From the NCBI GenBank assembly GCA_042408195.1, contig JBHOQL010000094.1, forward strand, positions 1 through 64,000: a stretch of DNA of 64,000 nucleotides, written 5' to 3'. How positions within the stretch are numbered: the first letter of the stretch is position 1; each line of letters begins with the position of its first letter. Below, piece after piece: positions 1 through 7,986 of this stretch. Both the position numbers and the translations under genes were made by a program. This DNA is from SpSt-600 sp042408195. GTDB taxonomy: Bacteria > Chloroflexota > Anaerolineae > SpSt-600. The notes beneath the pieces were generated by a model. It worked only from the letters and a program-made list of their open reading frames with translations. It searched no databases and was not told where the DNA came from.

Positions 1-472
1 CATCGAGGCCATCCTGGTTGGGGGTGAACTCTTGTGGATATACGGTAAAATTAAGAAGCTGGGGAGGATTGGTATCGGCATTGGCGATCAGGAGAGTACC
101 CTGAGCCCTTTCCATATTGCCGTAATCATCCGTCGCTTCAATAACCCAAATGTAGCGTCCATCAGGCAAGACCCGGTCCTGAACCACTCCCCCAAAATAA
201 ACGGTGTGTTCGCCAATGGAACGCCTCTGCTCCTTGCGGAAGTAGTGGGCTTGGTTGTTTTCGTCCAAAAAGTAGATAGAGACGAAGGCATTCCTGTTCA
301 GGCGGTAGCTTATCACCGCCACATCGGTATCCCCATCAGCGTTGGGAGTTATGCGTTCAGGCCAGATGTTTGCCTCCGGAAGGAGAGGAGTGAGCCCACA
401 GGTATTGACCATAGGAAGCAGGCTCGCAAGAACGATCAGATTGAGAAACCCTCGGAAAATTTTGGCCGTCAA
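1..472 (-). CDS. Exported protein with FlgD/Ig-like beta domain (partial, runs off window start)
   Basis: Reading the minus strand from a TTG at 470-472 gives 157 codons open to the window edge. An AAGGAGAG ribosome site sits about 7 bases before the TTG, which decides the start; no ATG start fits. The N-terminus has a hydrophobic stretch (residues about 5-22, FLNLIVLASLL) followed by VNTCG, a poor lipobox, so a signal peptide or lipoprotein signal is likely. The next part (ITPNADGDTDVAVISY, then a turn and IWVIEATDDYGNMERA) resembles the FlgD-like or gliding-motility C-terminal Ig folds of surface proteins, which often repeat; the end of the visible part (TPNQDGLD) looks like the start of a second repeat. 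Function is unknown. It is transcribed away from the protease operon at 644. Confidence 0.7.
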   Translation of the reverse strand, partial: MTAKIFRGFLNLIVLASLLPMVNTCGLTPLLPEANIWPERITPNADGDTDVAVISYRLNRNAFVSIYFLDENNQAHYFRKEQRRSIGEHTVYFGGVVQDRVLPDGRYIWVIEATDDYGNMERAQGTLLIANADTNPPQLLNFTVYPQEFTPNQDGLD

Positions 473-610
473 TTCTCTCTCCTTCAAGGTTTGTTGAAAT
501 TATACTCCGAGGAAACAAAAGGCCAAAATCAGGGACATTCTGGCCTAACCTCTGCCTACAGAAGAGGAAAAATCGCGCCTTCGTTGAAAATTTTCCAAAA
601 TCGCCGGGCA

Positions 611-619
611 TGGTATAAT
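611..619 (+). promoter_or_regulatory. Extended -10 promoter (TGGTATAAT) for the protease/glycosyltransferase operon
   Basis: TGG followed by TATAAT is a textbook extended -10 element. It lies about 25 bases before the first start codon at 644/650. No good -35 is seen at 17 bp, which is acceptable for the extended class. Confidence 0.6.
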
Positions 620-643
620 TTCCAAAAGTAGCATTGGAGGAAG

Positions 644-1492
644 ATGCGGATGAATGTTCTGGATTTGTTGTGGATTTTTCTGATCCTTATGAGCCTTAGC
701 CCCATGGTCAGGCAGCGGATCCTGGAAATGGAACGCAACAGGCTAATCAGGCAACTGGAAAAGAAGCGGGGCTCTAGGCTTATAACCCTAATCCACCGCC
801 AAGAAATTATATCCCTCCTCGGCATACCCCTCACCCGTTATATTGATATAGAGGATTCGGAAGAGGTCCTGCGTGCCATAAGGCTTACCCCACCTGATAT
901 GCCTATAGACATTATCCTCCACACTCCTGGCGGCTTAGTCCTGGCAGCGGAGCAGATCGCCTTCGCACTGGTCCGGCACAAAGCTCCAGTAACGGTTTTC
1001 GTGCCCCACTATGCCATGTCTGGAGGAACTCTAATAGCCTTGGCTGCTGACAAAATTGTCATGGACGATAATGCAGTTCTGGGGCCGGTAGACCCCCAAC
1101 TCGGCCAATATCCAGCTGCTTCCGTCCTCAAAGTGTTGGAAAAGAAGAACATAAACGAAATCGACGACACCACTTTGATTCTGGCCGATGTGGCGGAAAA
1201 AGCAAGGCGCCAGGTCTTCAGGACCATCAAAGCAATTTTAATGGCCAACAACTTTGAGGAAAGCAAAGCCGAAAGCTTGGCCGAGGCTTTGAGCTGTGGC
1301 CAGTGGACCCACGATTATCCAATAACCTTTGAAGAAGCTCGGGAATTGGGCTTGCCCGTAAGCAACGAGATGCCTGAGGAGGTCTACGCTCTGATGAGCT
1401 TATACCGCCAGCCAGCTCAGCGACGCCCATCAGTTCAGTACATACCCGTCCCTTACCGAAGAGAAGAAGAACCTAGAGGAGGCAGAAGATGA
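644..1492 (+). CDS. Membrane-anchored serine protease, SDH proteinase / ClpP-SppA superfamily
   Basis: A 282-residue protein with an N-terminal hydrophobic helix (about residues 6-20) and a cytoplasmic ClpP/crotonase-type domain. HTPGG (93-97) forms the oxyanion strand, and HYAMSGGTLIAL places the nucleophile at Ser126; DDNAVLGPVDPQLG follows. This order matches the serine dehydrogenase proteinase family (SDH_sah), bacterial membrane-bound serine proteases related to SppA. The substrate is unknown. Two ATGs compete at 644 and 650; the GGAGG at about 636-640 is better spaced for 650, so the true protein may begin MNVLDLLW. Its stop overlaps the rhomboid start by ATGA, suggesting that the two membrane proteases are translationally coupled. 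Confidence 0.85.
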   Translation: MRMNVLDLLWIFLILMSLSPMVRQRILEMERNRLIRQLEKKRGSRLITLIHRQEIISLLGIPLTRYIDIEDSEEVLRAIRLTPPDMPIDIILHTPGGLVLAAEQIAFALVRHKAPVTVFVPHYAMSGGTLIALAADKIVMDDNAVLGPVDPQLGQYPAASVLKVLEKKNINEIDDTTLILADVAEKARRQVFRTIKAILMANNFEESKAESLAEALSCGQWTHDYPITFEEARELGLPVSNEMPEEVYALMSLYRQPAQRRPSVQYIPVPYRREEEPRGGRR

Positions 1493-2184
1493 TCCCTCTC
1501 GCCGATGATATCCCTTCGCGCCGCTTCCCAGCAATTACTTACCTCATCATTGCCGCCAACATTCTGGTCTTTTTCTTCGAACTCAGCCTCGGCCGCTATC
1601 TGGATAGATTTATCGCCATTTTCGGCCTTGTCCCCTGGCGCATAGTTAACTGGACCGAGCATCCGGCTATTTTCATAACAGTTTTCACCTCTATGTTCCT
1701 ACACGCTGGCTGGATACACCTTTTTGGCAACATGCTTTACCTATGGGTCTTTGGCGATAACGTTGAAGACTCCATGGGGCACTTGCGCTTCCTCATCTTT
1801 TACTTACTGAGCGGGTGTGCCGCTGCCGCCGCCCAGATCCTGGTCAACCCACTCTCCCGAGTCCCCATGATTGGGGCCAGCGGAGCGGTGGCGGGAGTGC
1901 TGGGGGCTTACTTCCTGTTCTACCCGAGAGCCAGAGTAATAATGGCGGTGCCTTTTCTATTCTATCTCCAAATGATCTCTGTTCCCGCTCTCTTGGTCCT
2001 GGGAAGCTGGTTTCTGGTCCAGCTCCTCAACGGTTTCGCTACTATAACAACCTCAACCGCTGTAACGGGAGGCGTAGCCTGGTGGGCCCACGTAGGCGGC
2101 TTTGTGGCAGGGTTGATCCTTGGGCCTCTCTTCCGCAAAAGTCATCACCATGAAGATCTCTATGAGCATGAGGATTATGTCTAA
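1489..2184 (+). CDS. Rhomboid family intramembrane serine protease
   Basis: A 231-residue polytopic protein with all rhomboid marks: Asn81 in HLFGNMLYLWVFGDNVED, the catalytic GxSG as GASGAVAG with Ser131, and the partner His201 in WWAHVGGFVAG. About six membrane helices are visible. The tail is rich in His, Glu and Asp (SHHHEDLYEHEDYV). It cleaves transmembrane segments within the membrane; the substrate is not identifiable. It overlaps the upstream protease by ATGA and the downstream glycosyltransferase by 8 to 65 bases depending on the start used there. Confidence 0.93.
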   Translation: MIPLADDIPSRRFPAITYLIIAANILVFFFELSLGRYLDRFIAIFGLVPWRIVNWTEHPAIFITVFTSMFLHAGWIHLFGNMLYLWVFGDNVEDSMGHLRFLIFYLLSGCAAAAAQILVNPLSRVPMIGASGAVAGVLGAYFLFYPRARVIMAVPFLFYLQMISVPALLVLGSWFLVQLLNGFATITTSTAVTGGVAWWAHVGGFVAGLILGPLFRKSHHHEDLYEHEDYV

Positions 2185-4864
2185 GGTCCGATGGCTCCCA
2201 GTTTTCCTGGTGCTCCTTTCCTTTTCTCTAGGAATACACCGCCTTGACTCCCAAAGCCTCTGGTACGATGAGGGGGTTTCTGCCTACCTCACACGCCTGA
2301 GCTTATCCGAACTGACTTGGTGGACCGCGGAAGACATCCAGCCCCCCCTTTACTATTATTTCCTCTACTTCTGGACCAAGGCCACCGATCGCAGTGAATT
2401 CTCTTTACGCCTCCTTTCCCTCTTCTTTGGGGTCCTAATGGTCCCAGCGGCCTGGGGTGTGGCCCACAAACTCTTGGGAAAAAAAGCAGCTCTTATCACG
2501 GCCTTCTTTACTACCCTATCTCCCCTTTACCTCTGGTATTCTCGCGAGGCCAGGATGTATACAATGTTGACTTTCTTCTGCCTCCTCTCCTTCCGGCTTT
2601 TCCTGGAGGTCCGGGAGAAAGGTTACTCCTTACCCCTCCTTTTCGCTTGGACAGGGGCCCTTGTTGCTTCTCTCTATACCCATTATTTTGCCGCCTTTGC
2701 GATGTTCTCCCTGGCCTTTATGGCCCTTTTGTTATTGATAGAGGGGCGAGCAAGAGCATCGGCTTGCCTAATTTTAGGGAAAGGTGTCGCCCTAACCCTC
2801 TACCTCCCATGGCTTCCGTTCCTCTTCAGGCGTTACAGGGTTGACGTCAGTTACTGGGAGGGGACCCTTAAGGTCGAGGAGGCTCTGCGCAAAATTTTTA
2901 TCTCCTTCAGCGTGGGGGAGACCATGCTGGAGGGGGAAGCCATCCCTATTGCCTGGGCAATGACGGGCCTTTTCCTGGCTTCCCTCTTTATCCTAGCTTT
3001 TCGCAAAAAATGGGCAGCCCTTTTCCTCTCCCTTTACCTTTTTGTCCCCATCATCGCCATACTCGCCTTGACTTACCGTTCGCCCAAGTTCAACCCTCGC
3101 TACATCATGATGGCTTCTCCGGCCTTCCTCATGACTCTGGCAGGAGGAATTGCGGAACTTATGACCCTGAAACCAAAAGTCCTCCCTTTCCTTGCGCTTT
3201 CCCTGGTCCTAGAGCCCTTCCTCTTGGCCGATTACAATCTCTACTTTGACCCCGCCTTCACCAAGGCCGATTTCCGAGGCGTCGCCTGCTATATCCGGGA
3301 GCACAGACAAAACGGCGAAGCGGTAATCCTCATCTCCGGCCATATGTATCCAGTCTTTTCTTATTACTTTGGAGATGAGGGCTGGACCCCCATTCCACCC
3401 CTGCGCATCATCTCCACAAAAGATGTTCTGGATTTCAGTGTAGGGGAAAAGCTTAACGAAATCCTCCGGGGTAAAACGGGGGTGTGGGTCGTGCTTTGGC
3501 AAGACGAGGTAGTGGATCCGAATGGGGTTGTGCTAAAGCTACTGGAGAAATACGCCAGGCCTGTTCCGGTTGAAGCCTCCTTCTGGCACGTCCGCCTCCG
3601 CCATTACCTCCTTCCCCCAGGCACCCATTTCCCTGCATTCCCCGAACCCGAGCGTAAAATTGAGGTGAACTTCGGCGGTAGAGTTAAGCTTCTGGGTTAC
3701 GACTGGGATGGGAAGAGGCTTTCCCTTTACTGGCAAGCCCTGAGCTTTATGGATAAAGACTACCAACTCTCTCTCAGGGTCACCGATGAAGACGGAATTC
3801 CCTGGGGGCAAATTGACCGCCGCCCCGCCTCCTACCTCTACCCCACTTTCCGGTGGCGTCCGGGGGAAATAATCCCGGGCGAATTAGAACTTCCACTGCC
3901 ACCAGGTTCCCCACCTGGCAAATACCGGCTCTTCTTAAGCCTGTACGACCTGCAGACCCTGCGGGAGATTGACATCCTGGACTCGATGGGGGCACCGCAA
4001 GGTGTGCGAGCTTACCTGGGAGAAGTGGAAGTACAGGAATTGAGATTTCCAGGCCCAAGCGAACCGTTGCCTGTGAACCCCTCTTTGGACATACCTTGGA
4101 CTCCGGAAATAGCCCTGCGTGGATTCTCCTCAACCCCCTCCGAAGCTTATCCCGGCGAATACCTAACCCTTTCTTTCCTGTGGCAAGTAAGTCAAAAACC
4201 CCGTGCTGATTACCTGGTTTCCCTGACTCTTAGGGATTCTTCCGGCCGCGAAACCGAAAGACAGTGTCTCCCAGCTGGTAGCGGCTTCCCCACCTCCCGT
4301 TGGCCAGAAGGAGCCTTCGTGTTGGGGAAATGCTTGCTGAGGGTTCCACCATCGGCCCAGGAAGGCCCCGCTGTGGTCATGCTACGCTCCCTGGAAACTT
4401 CCTGGCCCTTGGCTTCAGTCCAGATCAAAGGGGTAAAGAGAAGCTTCGCTCTGCCCAGACCTTCTGTGCCGGTAAACGCTTCCTTTGGAAATGTAGCAGA
4501 GCTTATTGGGATTGACCTCTCACCTGCTCCTGCGAAACCCAAGGAAAACTTGAGCGTAATACTATACTGGAAAGCCCTGAGAGAAACGGAAAAATCCTGG
4601 ACGGTCTTCGTGCACCTCCTTAGCCCGGATGGCCGTCTGTTGGCCCAGGATGATGGCCCCCCCGCTCGCGGAGAGCGCCCCACAACAGGGTGGATAGCGG
4701 GAGAGGTTGTAGAGGACCAACACTTTATCACTTTGCCTTCCGACATCCCCCCTGGCCTTTACCGGCTGGAAATTGGCCTTTATGATGGCTCGGCTCCAGA
4801 GATGCCGAGGCTCCCAGTGGACGGCAAAGATAGTTTAATTCTCGAGGTTGTAGAGGTGCGATGA
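2120..4864 (+). CDS. GT39-type membrane glycosyltransferase with C-terminal beta-sandwich repeats
   Basis: A protein of up to 914 residues. The first half has about ten membrane helices and the GT39/ArnT-PMT first-loop acid motif LWYDEGVS; GT39 enzymes transfer sugars from polyprenyl-phosphate donors on the outer face of the membrane. From about residue 510 onward come three recognisable copies of an extracytoplasmic beta module (LLGYDWDGKRLSLYWQA, LRGFSS, LIGIDLSP...LSVILYWKA), each ending in a PPGxYRLxxxLYD motif. The start is uncertain: in-frame ATGs at 2120, 2150, 2162, 2168 and 2177 all lie inside the rhomboid gene, and 2177 (MSKVRW) places the first helix best. The stop overlaps the next gene by ATGA. 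Confidence 0.85.
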   Translation: MGLSSAKVITMKISMSMRIMSKVRWLPVFLVLLSFSLGIHRLDSQSLWYDEGVSAYLTRLSLSELTWWTAEDIQPPLYYYFLYFWTKATDRSEFSLRLLSLFFGVLMVPAAWGVAHKLLGKKAALITAFFTTLSPLYLWYSREARMYTMLTFFCLLSFRLFLEVREKGYSLPLLFAWTGALVASLYTHYFAAFAMFSLAFMALLLLIEGRARASACLILGKGVALTLYLPWLPFLFRRYRVDVSYWEGTLKVEEALRKIFISFSVGETMLEGEAIPIAWAMTGLFLASLFILAFRKKWAALFLSLYLFVPIIAILALTYRSPKFNPRYIMMASPAFLMTLAGGIAELMTLKPKVLPFLALSLVLEPFLLADYNLYFDPAFTKADFRGVACYIREHRQNGEAVILISGHMYPVFSYYFGDEGWTPIPPLRIISTKDVLDFSVGEKLNEILRGKTGVWVVLWQDEVVDPNGVVLKLLEKYARPVPVEASFWHVRLRHYLLPPGTHFPAFPEPERKIEVNFGGRVKLLGYDWDGKRLSLYWQALSFMDKDYQLSLRVTDEDGIPWGQIDRRPASYLYPTFRWRPGEIIPGELELPLPPGSPPGKYRLFLSLYDLQTLREIDILDSMGAPQGVRAYLGEVEVQELRFPGPSEPLPVNPSLDIPWTPEIALRGFSSTPSEAYPGEYLTLSFLWQVSQKPRADYLVSLTLRDSSGRETERQCLPAGSGFPTSRWPEGAFVLGKCLLRVPPSAQEGPAVVMLRSLETSWPLASVQIKGVKRSFALPRPSVPVNASFGNVAELIGIDLSPAPAKPKENLSVILYWKALRETEKSWTVFVHLLSPDGRLLAQDDGPPARGERPTTGWIAGEVVEDQHFITLPSDIPPGLYRLEIGLYDGSAPEMPRLPVDGKDSLILEVVEVR

Positions 4865-6822
4865 GGGGTAATAATAACTTTACCACACTGGCGATAATAA
4901 CTTTGGCCTTTTTCCTGCAATGCTTCTTCCTGGCACAACCGGGGCTTTGGCACGATGAGGGTGTAAGCGTTTATCTGGCTTCCAAAGGGTTGATGGATAT
5001 CTTGAGAGAAAGCGGGGAAACTGACCACCCTCCCCTCTATTTCATCCTCCTCCACTTCTGGATAGGGTTAGCCGGAAAAAGCGAGTTCTCGCTGCGGTTT
5101 TTCTCAGTCTTCTGGGGGGTTATAAGCGTGGCTCTACTCTATCCACTGGGGGTGAGGATTTTTGGGGCCAGAAATGCCCGGCTGACTATGCTCCTTCTGT
5201 CCTTTTCCCCTTTCTTTATCCGTTATGCCCAGGAAGTGAGGGGATATACCCTTTGGGTTGCCTTAAGCTTAACTTCCTTTTACTTCCTCGGTCGGGGGTG
5301 GGGAGAGAACCTCTGGCGTTTCTGGCTCGCTCATGCCCTTTCAACCTTAGGGGCCCTTTACACGCATTTTCTCTCCGTTTTTATCCTCGTCTCCCAGATT
5401 GCTTATGTAATCCTGAGACGCTTGCTCCGAGCTGATGGCCGGCTCTTTCCTTGGCCGAGGCGAGCTCTGGGCTTTTCCTTTTCCTTCGCAATCCTGGGCT
5501 TTTCCCCGTGGATTTCCAAGCTCTTCTTTCAGCTTGAATTCAATGCCACCTATTGGCGTGGAACTCTGGATTTGGGCAAATCCATAGGAAATTGGCTCCG
5601 CTCCTTCGCCGTAGGGGAAGCCCTCTACGGGTTGTGGGCGGAAATTGGTCAGGGCCTTTTTTTAACTTTAATGTTGACCGGAGTGGCAGCTGGCCTTTTG
5701 GCTTACAGGACCCGAAGAGACCGCTACTTCACCCTTTTCTACCCTGCTTTTGAGACCGCGATCTTCGCAGCTTTGCTTTTCCTCTTTATTTACACTCGCC
5801 CCAAGTACCACCCTCGCTACCTCCTTCCAACTTTGCCTCTTGCCTTGCTCCTCTTTTCAGGGGGGGTAGATTTCGTGAGAGGCAAGCTCCCCCACCTCTC
5901 GGCCTTCCTGCTCTTGACTTTCCTTTGGACTAATGTTCTCTCCCTGCAAAGCTATTACTTTAACCCTGTCCTTTCCAGGGATGATTTCCGCTCCGTGGTG
6001 GAATACGTGAACCGAAATGCTCAACCAGGGGACGGGGTTATCCTAGTGGGAGGGCATTTTTTCCCCGTTTTTGAATACTATAACCGTTCAAGTCTGCCGT
6101 TTTACCCGATACCCCGTGCACTATTGCCCAAAGTGGACGATCCTCTCTCTTCTTGGGAAGCTTCTATGCTCCTCAATGAAGTAGCATTCCGCCACAGGAG
6201 AGTGTGGTTAGTCCTCTGGCAGGAAGAATTGGTTGACCCCCGCCACATCGTGCTGGATCTTCTGACCACCTACGCTGAAAGGCTTCCAGTGCCCTTGGAA
6301 ATAGCTCGCGGACCTGCCCTTTTGCTTTTCTCACTGGAAAAAACTCGCCATTTTCCGCCCACTCCGCCCATAACTCACCGTTTTGAAGCAAGCTTCGGCG
6401 ATAACATGGAACTTGTGGGCTACGACCTCGGCGGAAGTGGCTGGGTCCGCTACCACGGCGATAAGCGTTCCTCTTTCCGCCGGGGGGAGACGATCTTCCT
6501 AACCCTCTACTGGAGAGCCAAGGGGCCTGTGAGCCAAGATTACTCCGCTTTCACCCACTTGCTGGATAGTGAGGGGAAATTCTGCAGCGGGATGGATAAG
6601 TTGCTCGGGGAAGGCTTTTACCCAACTTCTCGCTGGATCCCTGGAGAAATATACTGGCAGGACTACCCTCTACCGGTTCCTCCCGAGCTTCCCAGCGGCC
6701 GTTATTTTATTGAGATAGGCCTCTACAACCTCAGGACTATGGAACGCCTTCCTGTGCTGGATAAAGCTGGGAATCCTACGGGTGATAGGATACTACTTCA
6801 GCCTGTGGATATTACAGAGTAG
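4861..6822 (+). CDS. GT39-type membrane glycosyltransferase, tandem paralogue
   Basis: A 653-residue paralogue of the preceding gene. The N-terminal helix is followed by LWHDEGVSVYL, the same DE motif in the first periplasmic loop, and shared blocks such as the RPKYHPRYLL loop and LWQEELVDP (upstream gene: SPKFNPRYIM and LWQDEVVDP) confirm a tandem duplication. It carries one C-terminal beta module (ELVGYDLGG to PSGRYFIEIGLYNL, about 510-650), where the upstream copy has three. It probably adds sugars to lipid-linked or surface substrates. It is the last gene of the operon begun at 644, and transcription converges with ychF. Confidence 0.85.
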   Translation: MRGNNNFTTLAIITLAFFLQCFFLAQPGLWHDEGVSVYLASKGLMDILRESGETDHPPLYFILLHFWIGLAGKSEFSLRFFSVFWGVISVALLYPLGVRIFGARNARLTMLLLSFSPFFIRYAQEVRGYTLWVALSLTSFYFLGRGWGENLWRFWLAHALSTLGALYTHFLSVFILVSQIAYVILRRLLRADGRLFPWPRRALGFSFSFAILGFSPWISKLFFQLEFNATYWRGTLDLGKSIGNWLRSFAVGEALYGLWAEIGQGLFLTLMLTGVAAGLLAYRTRRDRYFTLFYPAFETAIFAALLFLFIYTRPKYHPRYLLPTLPLALLLFSGGVDFVRGKLPHLSAFLLLTFLWTNVLSLQSYYFNPVLSRDDFRSVVEYVNRNAQPGDGVILVGGHFFPVFEYYNRSSLPFYPIPRALLPKVDDPLSSWEASMLLNEVAFRHRRVWLVLWQEELVDPRHIVLDLLTTYAERLPVPLEIARGPALLLFSLEKTRHFPPTPPITHRFEASFGDNMELVGYDLGGSGWVRYHGDKRSSFRRGETIFLTLYWRAKGPVSQDYSAFTHLLDSEGKFCSGMDKLLGEGFYPTSRWIPGEIYWQDYPLPVPPELPSGRYFIEIGLYNLRTMERLPVLDKAGNPTGDRILLQPVDITE

Positions 6823-6891
6823 GGGTTTTTCCAGTTGGCCTGCCCTCTTTCGCCACCCGCCACTCGGAAAGCTTCGCTCTTCAGCCTTTTT

Positions 6892-7986
6892 CTATGGCGA
6901 GAAGCGAATGTGGATCACATCTCCGTCCTGCACTATATAGTCCCGGCCTTCAACTCGCACCCAACCGCGGTTGCGGGCTTCAGCCCAGGAGCCTGCTTCT
7001 ACAAAATTCTTCCAGTTTATAACTTCTGCCCTGATGAAGCCTCTTTGCATGTCCGTATGAATCTTACCCGCCGCTTCCCACGCCGTGGTACCATAGCGGA
7101 TGGGCCAAGCTCTTACTTCCCGCTTACCTGTAGCGGTGAAGAAGGTTATGAGTCTCAGTAGTTTATAGCCTGCCTTAACCAACCGATTCAAGCCCGGCTC
7201 CTCAAGTCCTAATTCTCTAAGATAGGCTTTGGCTTCCTCTTCCGGCCAGTGGGCAAGTTCTTCCTCCATGGGAGCGCAGAGCACCACTGCTTCTGTTCCC
7301 TCTTCCATAGCTTTACGCTGCACCCTCAAAGCTAGCTCGCCGCCGTCTGGAAGATCTCCTTCTGAAACGTTTGCCACAAATATCCTCGCTTTCCCCGTAA
7401 GGAGGTTAAGTTCCTTCACCAGAGCCTGCCCCTCTTCACCATCCCAGTTCACGGCCCTTTTCCCCTGGGCTAGGTGCTCGTGCAAGCTCTCCAGAAGCTC
7501 GAGGGTTTCTTTGAATTCTTTTGGGTGAGCTTTGGCCGCACTCCTGACCTTGGCCAAACGGGTTTCAACCGTCTCTAAGTCCGCCAGGGCCATCTCTGTA
7601 TCCAGGACTTCTATGTCTGTCAAAGGATCAATTTCCGGGAAAGGGTGGGGGACGTCGGGAGCATGAAAGCAACGTATAACCATGGCAATGGCATCTACGT
7701 TGCGGATGTGGCCCAGGAACCTGTTTCCAAGGCCCTCTCCTTTGTGAGCACCTTTCACCAGGCCAGCTATGTCCACAAATTTTATAGTGGCCGGAGTTAC
7801 TATCTCCGGTTTCACTATATCCGCTATGGCCTTGAGCCGTTCATCAGGAACGGCTGCTATTCCGACATTGGGCTCGATAGTAGTGAAAGGATACTTTGCG
7901 ACAGCTGCATTAGCCTTTGTCAGGGCATTGAAAAGGGTAGACTTTCCAGCATTGGGAAGGCCTACTATCCCTATTTCTAAGCTCAT
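6892..7986 (-). CDS. ychF: Ribosome-associated GTPase/ATPase YchF (OLA1 family)
   Basis: A 364-residue protein of typical length. The P-loop GLPNAGKST begins at residue 9, DIAGLVKGA is the G3 segment, and the C-terminal TGS domain ends in FIRAEVINW and VQDGDVIHIRF. YchF binds ribosomes and hydrolyses ATP as well as GTP, because its G4 motif is not the usual NKxD. The start overlaps the stop of the histidine kinase by ATGA, so translation is coupled to it. It is convergent with the glycosyltransferase operon. Confidence 0.97.
   Translation of the reverse strand: MSLEIGIVGLPNAGKSTLFNALTKANAAVAKYPFTTIEPNVGIAAVPDERLKAIADIVKPEIVTPATIKFVDIAGLVKGAHKGEGLGNRFLGHIRNVDAIAMVIRCFHAPDVPHPFPEIDPLTDIEVLDTEMALADLETVETRLAKVRSAAKAHPKEFKETLELLESLHEHLAQGKRAVNWDGEEGQALVKELNLLTGKARIFVANVSEGDLPDGGELALRVQRKAMEEGTEAVVLCAPMEEELAHWPEEEAKAYLRELGLEEPGLNRLVKAGYKLLRLITFFTATGKREVRAWPIRYGTTAWEAAGKIHTDMQRGFIRAEVINWKNFVEAGSWAEARNRGWVRVEGRDYIVQDGDVIHIRFSP

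Noticed and set aside
32..631. A 199-codon plus-strand frame at the window start
   Set aside because: It is antisense to the FlgD-like gene, has no ribosome site and no recognisable domain.
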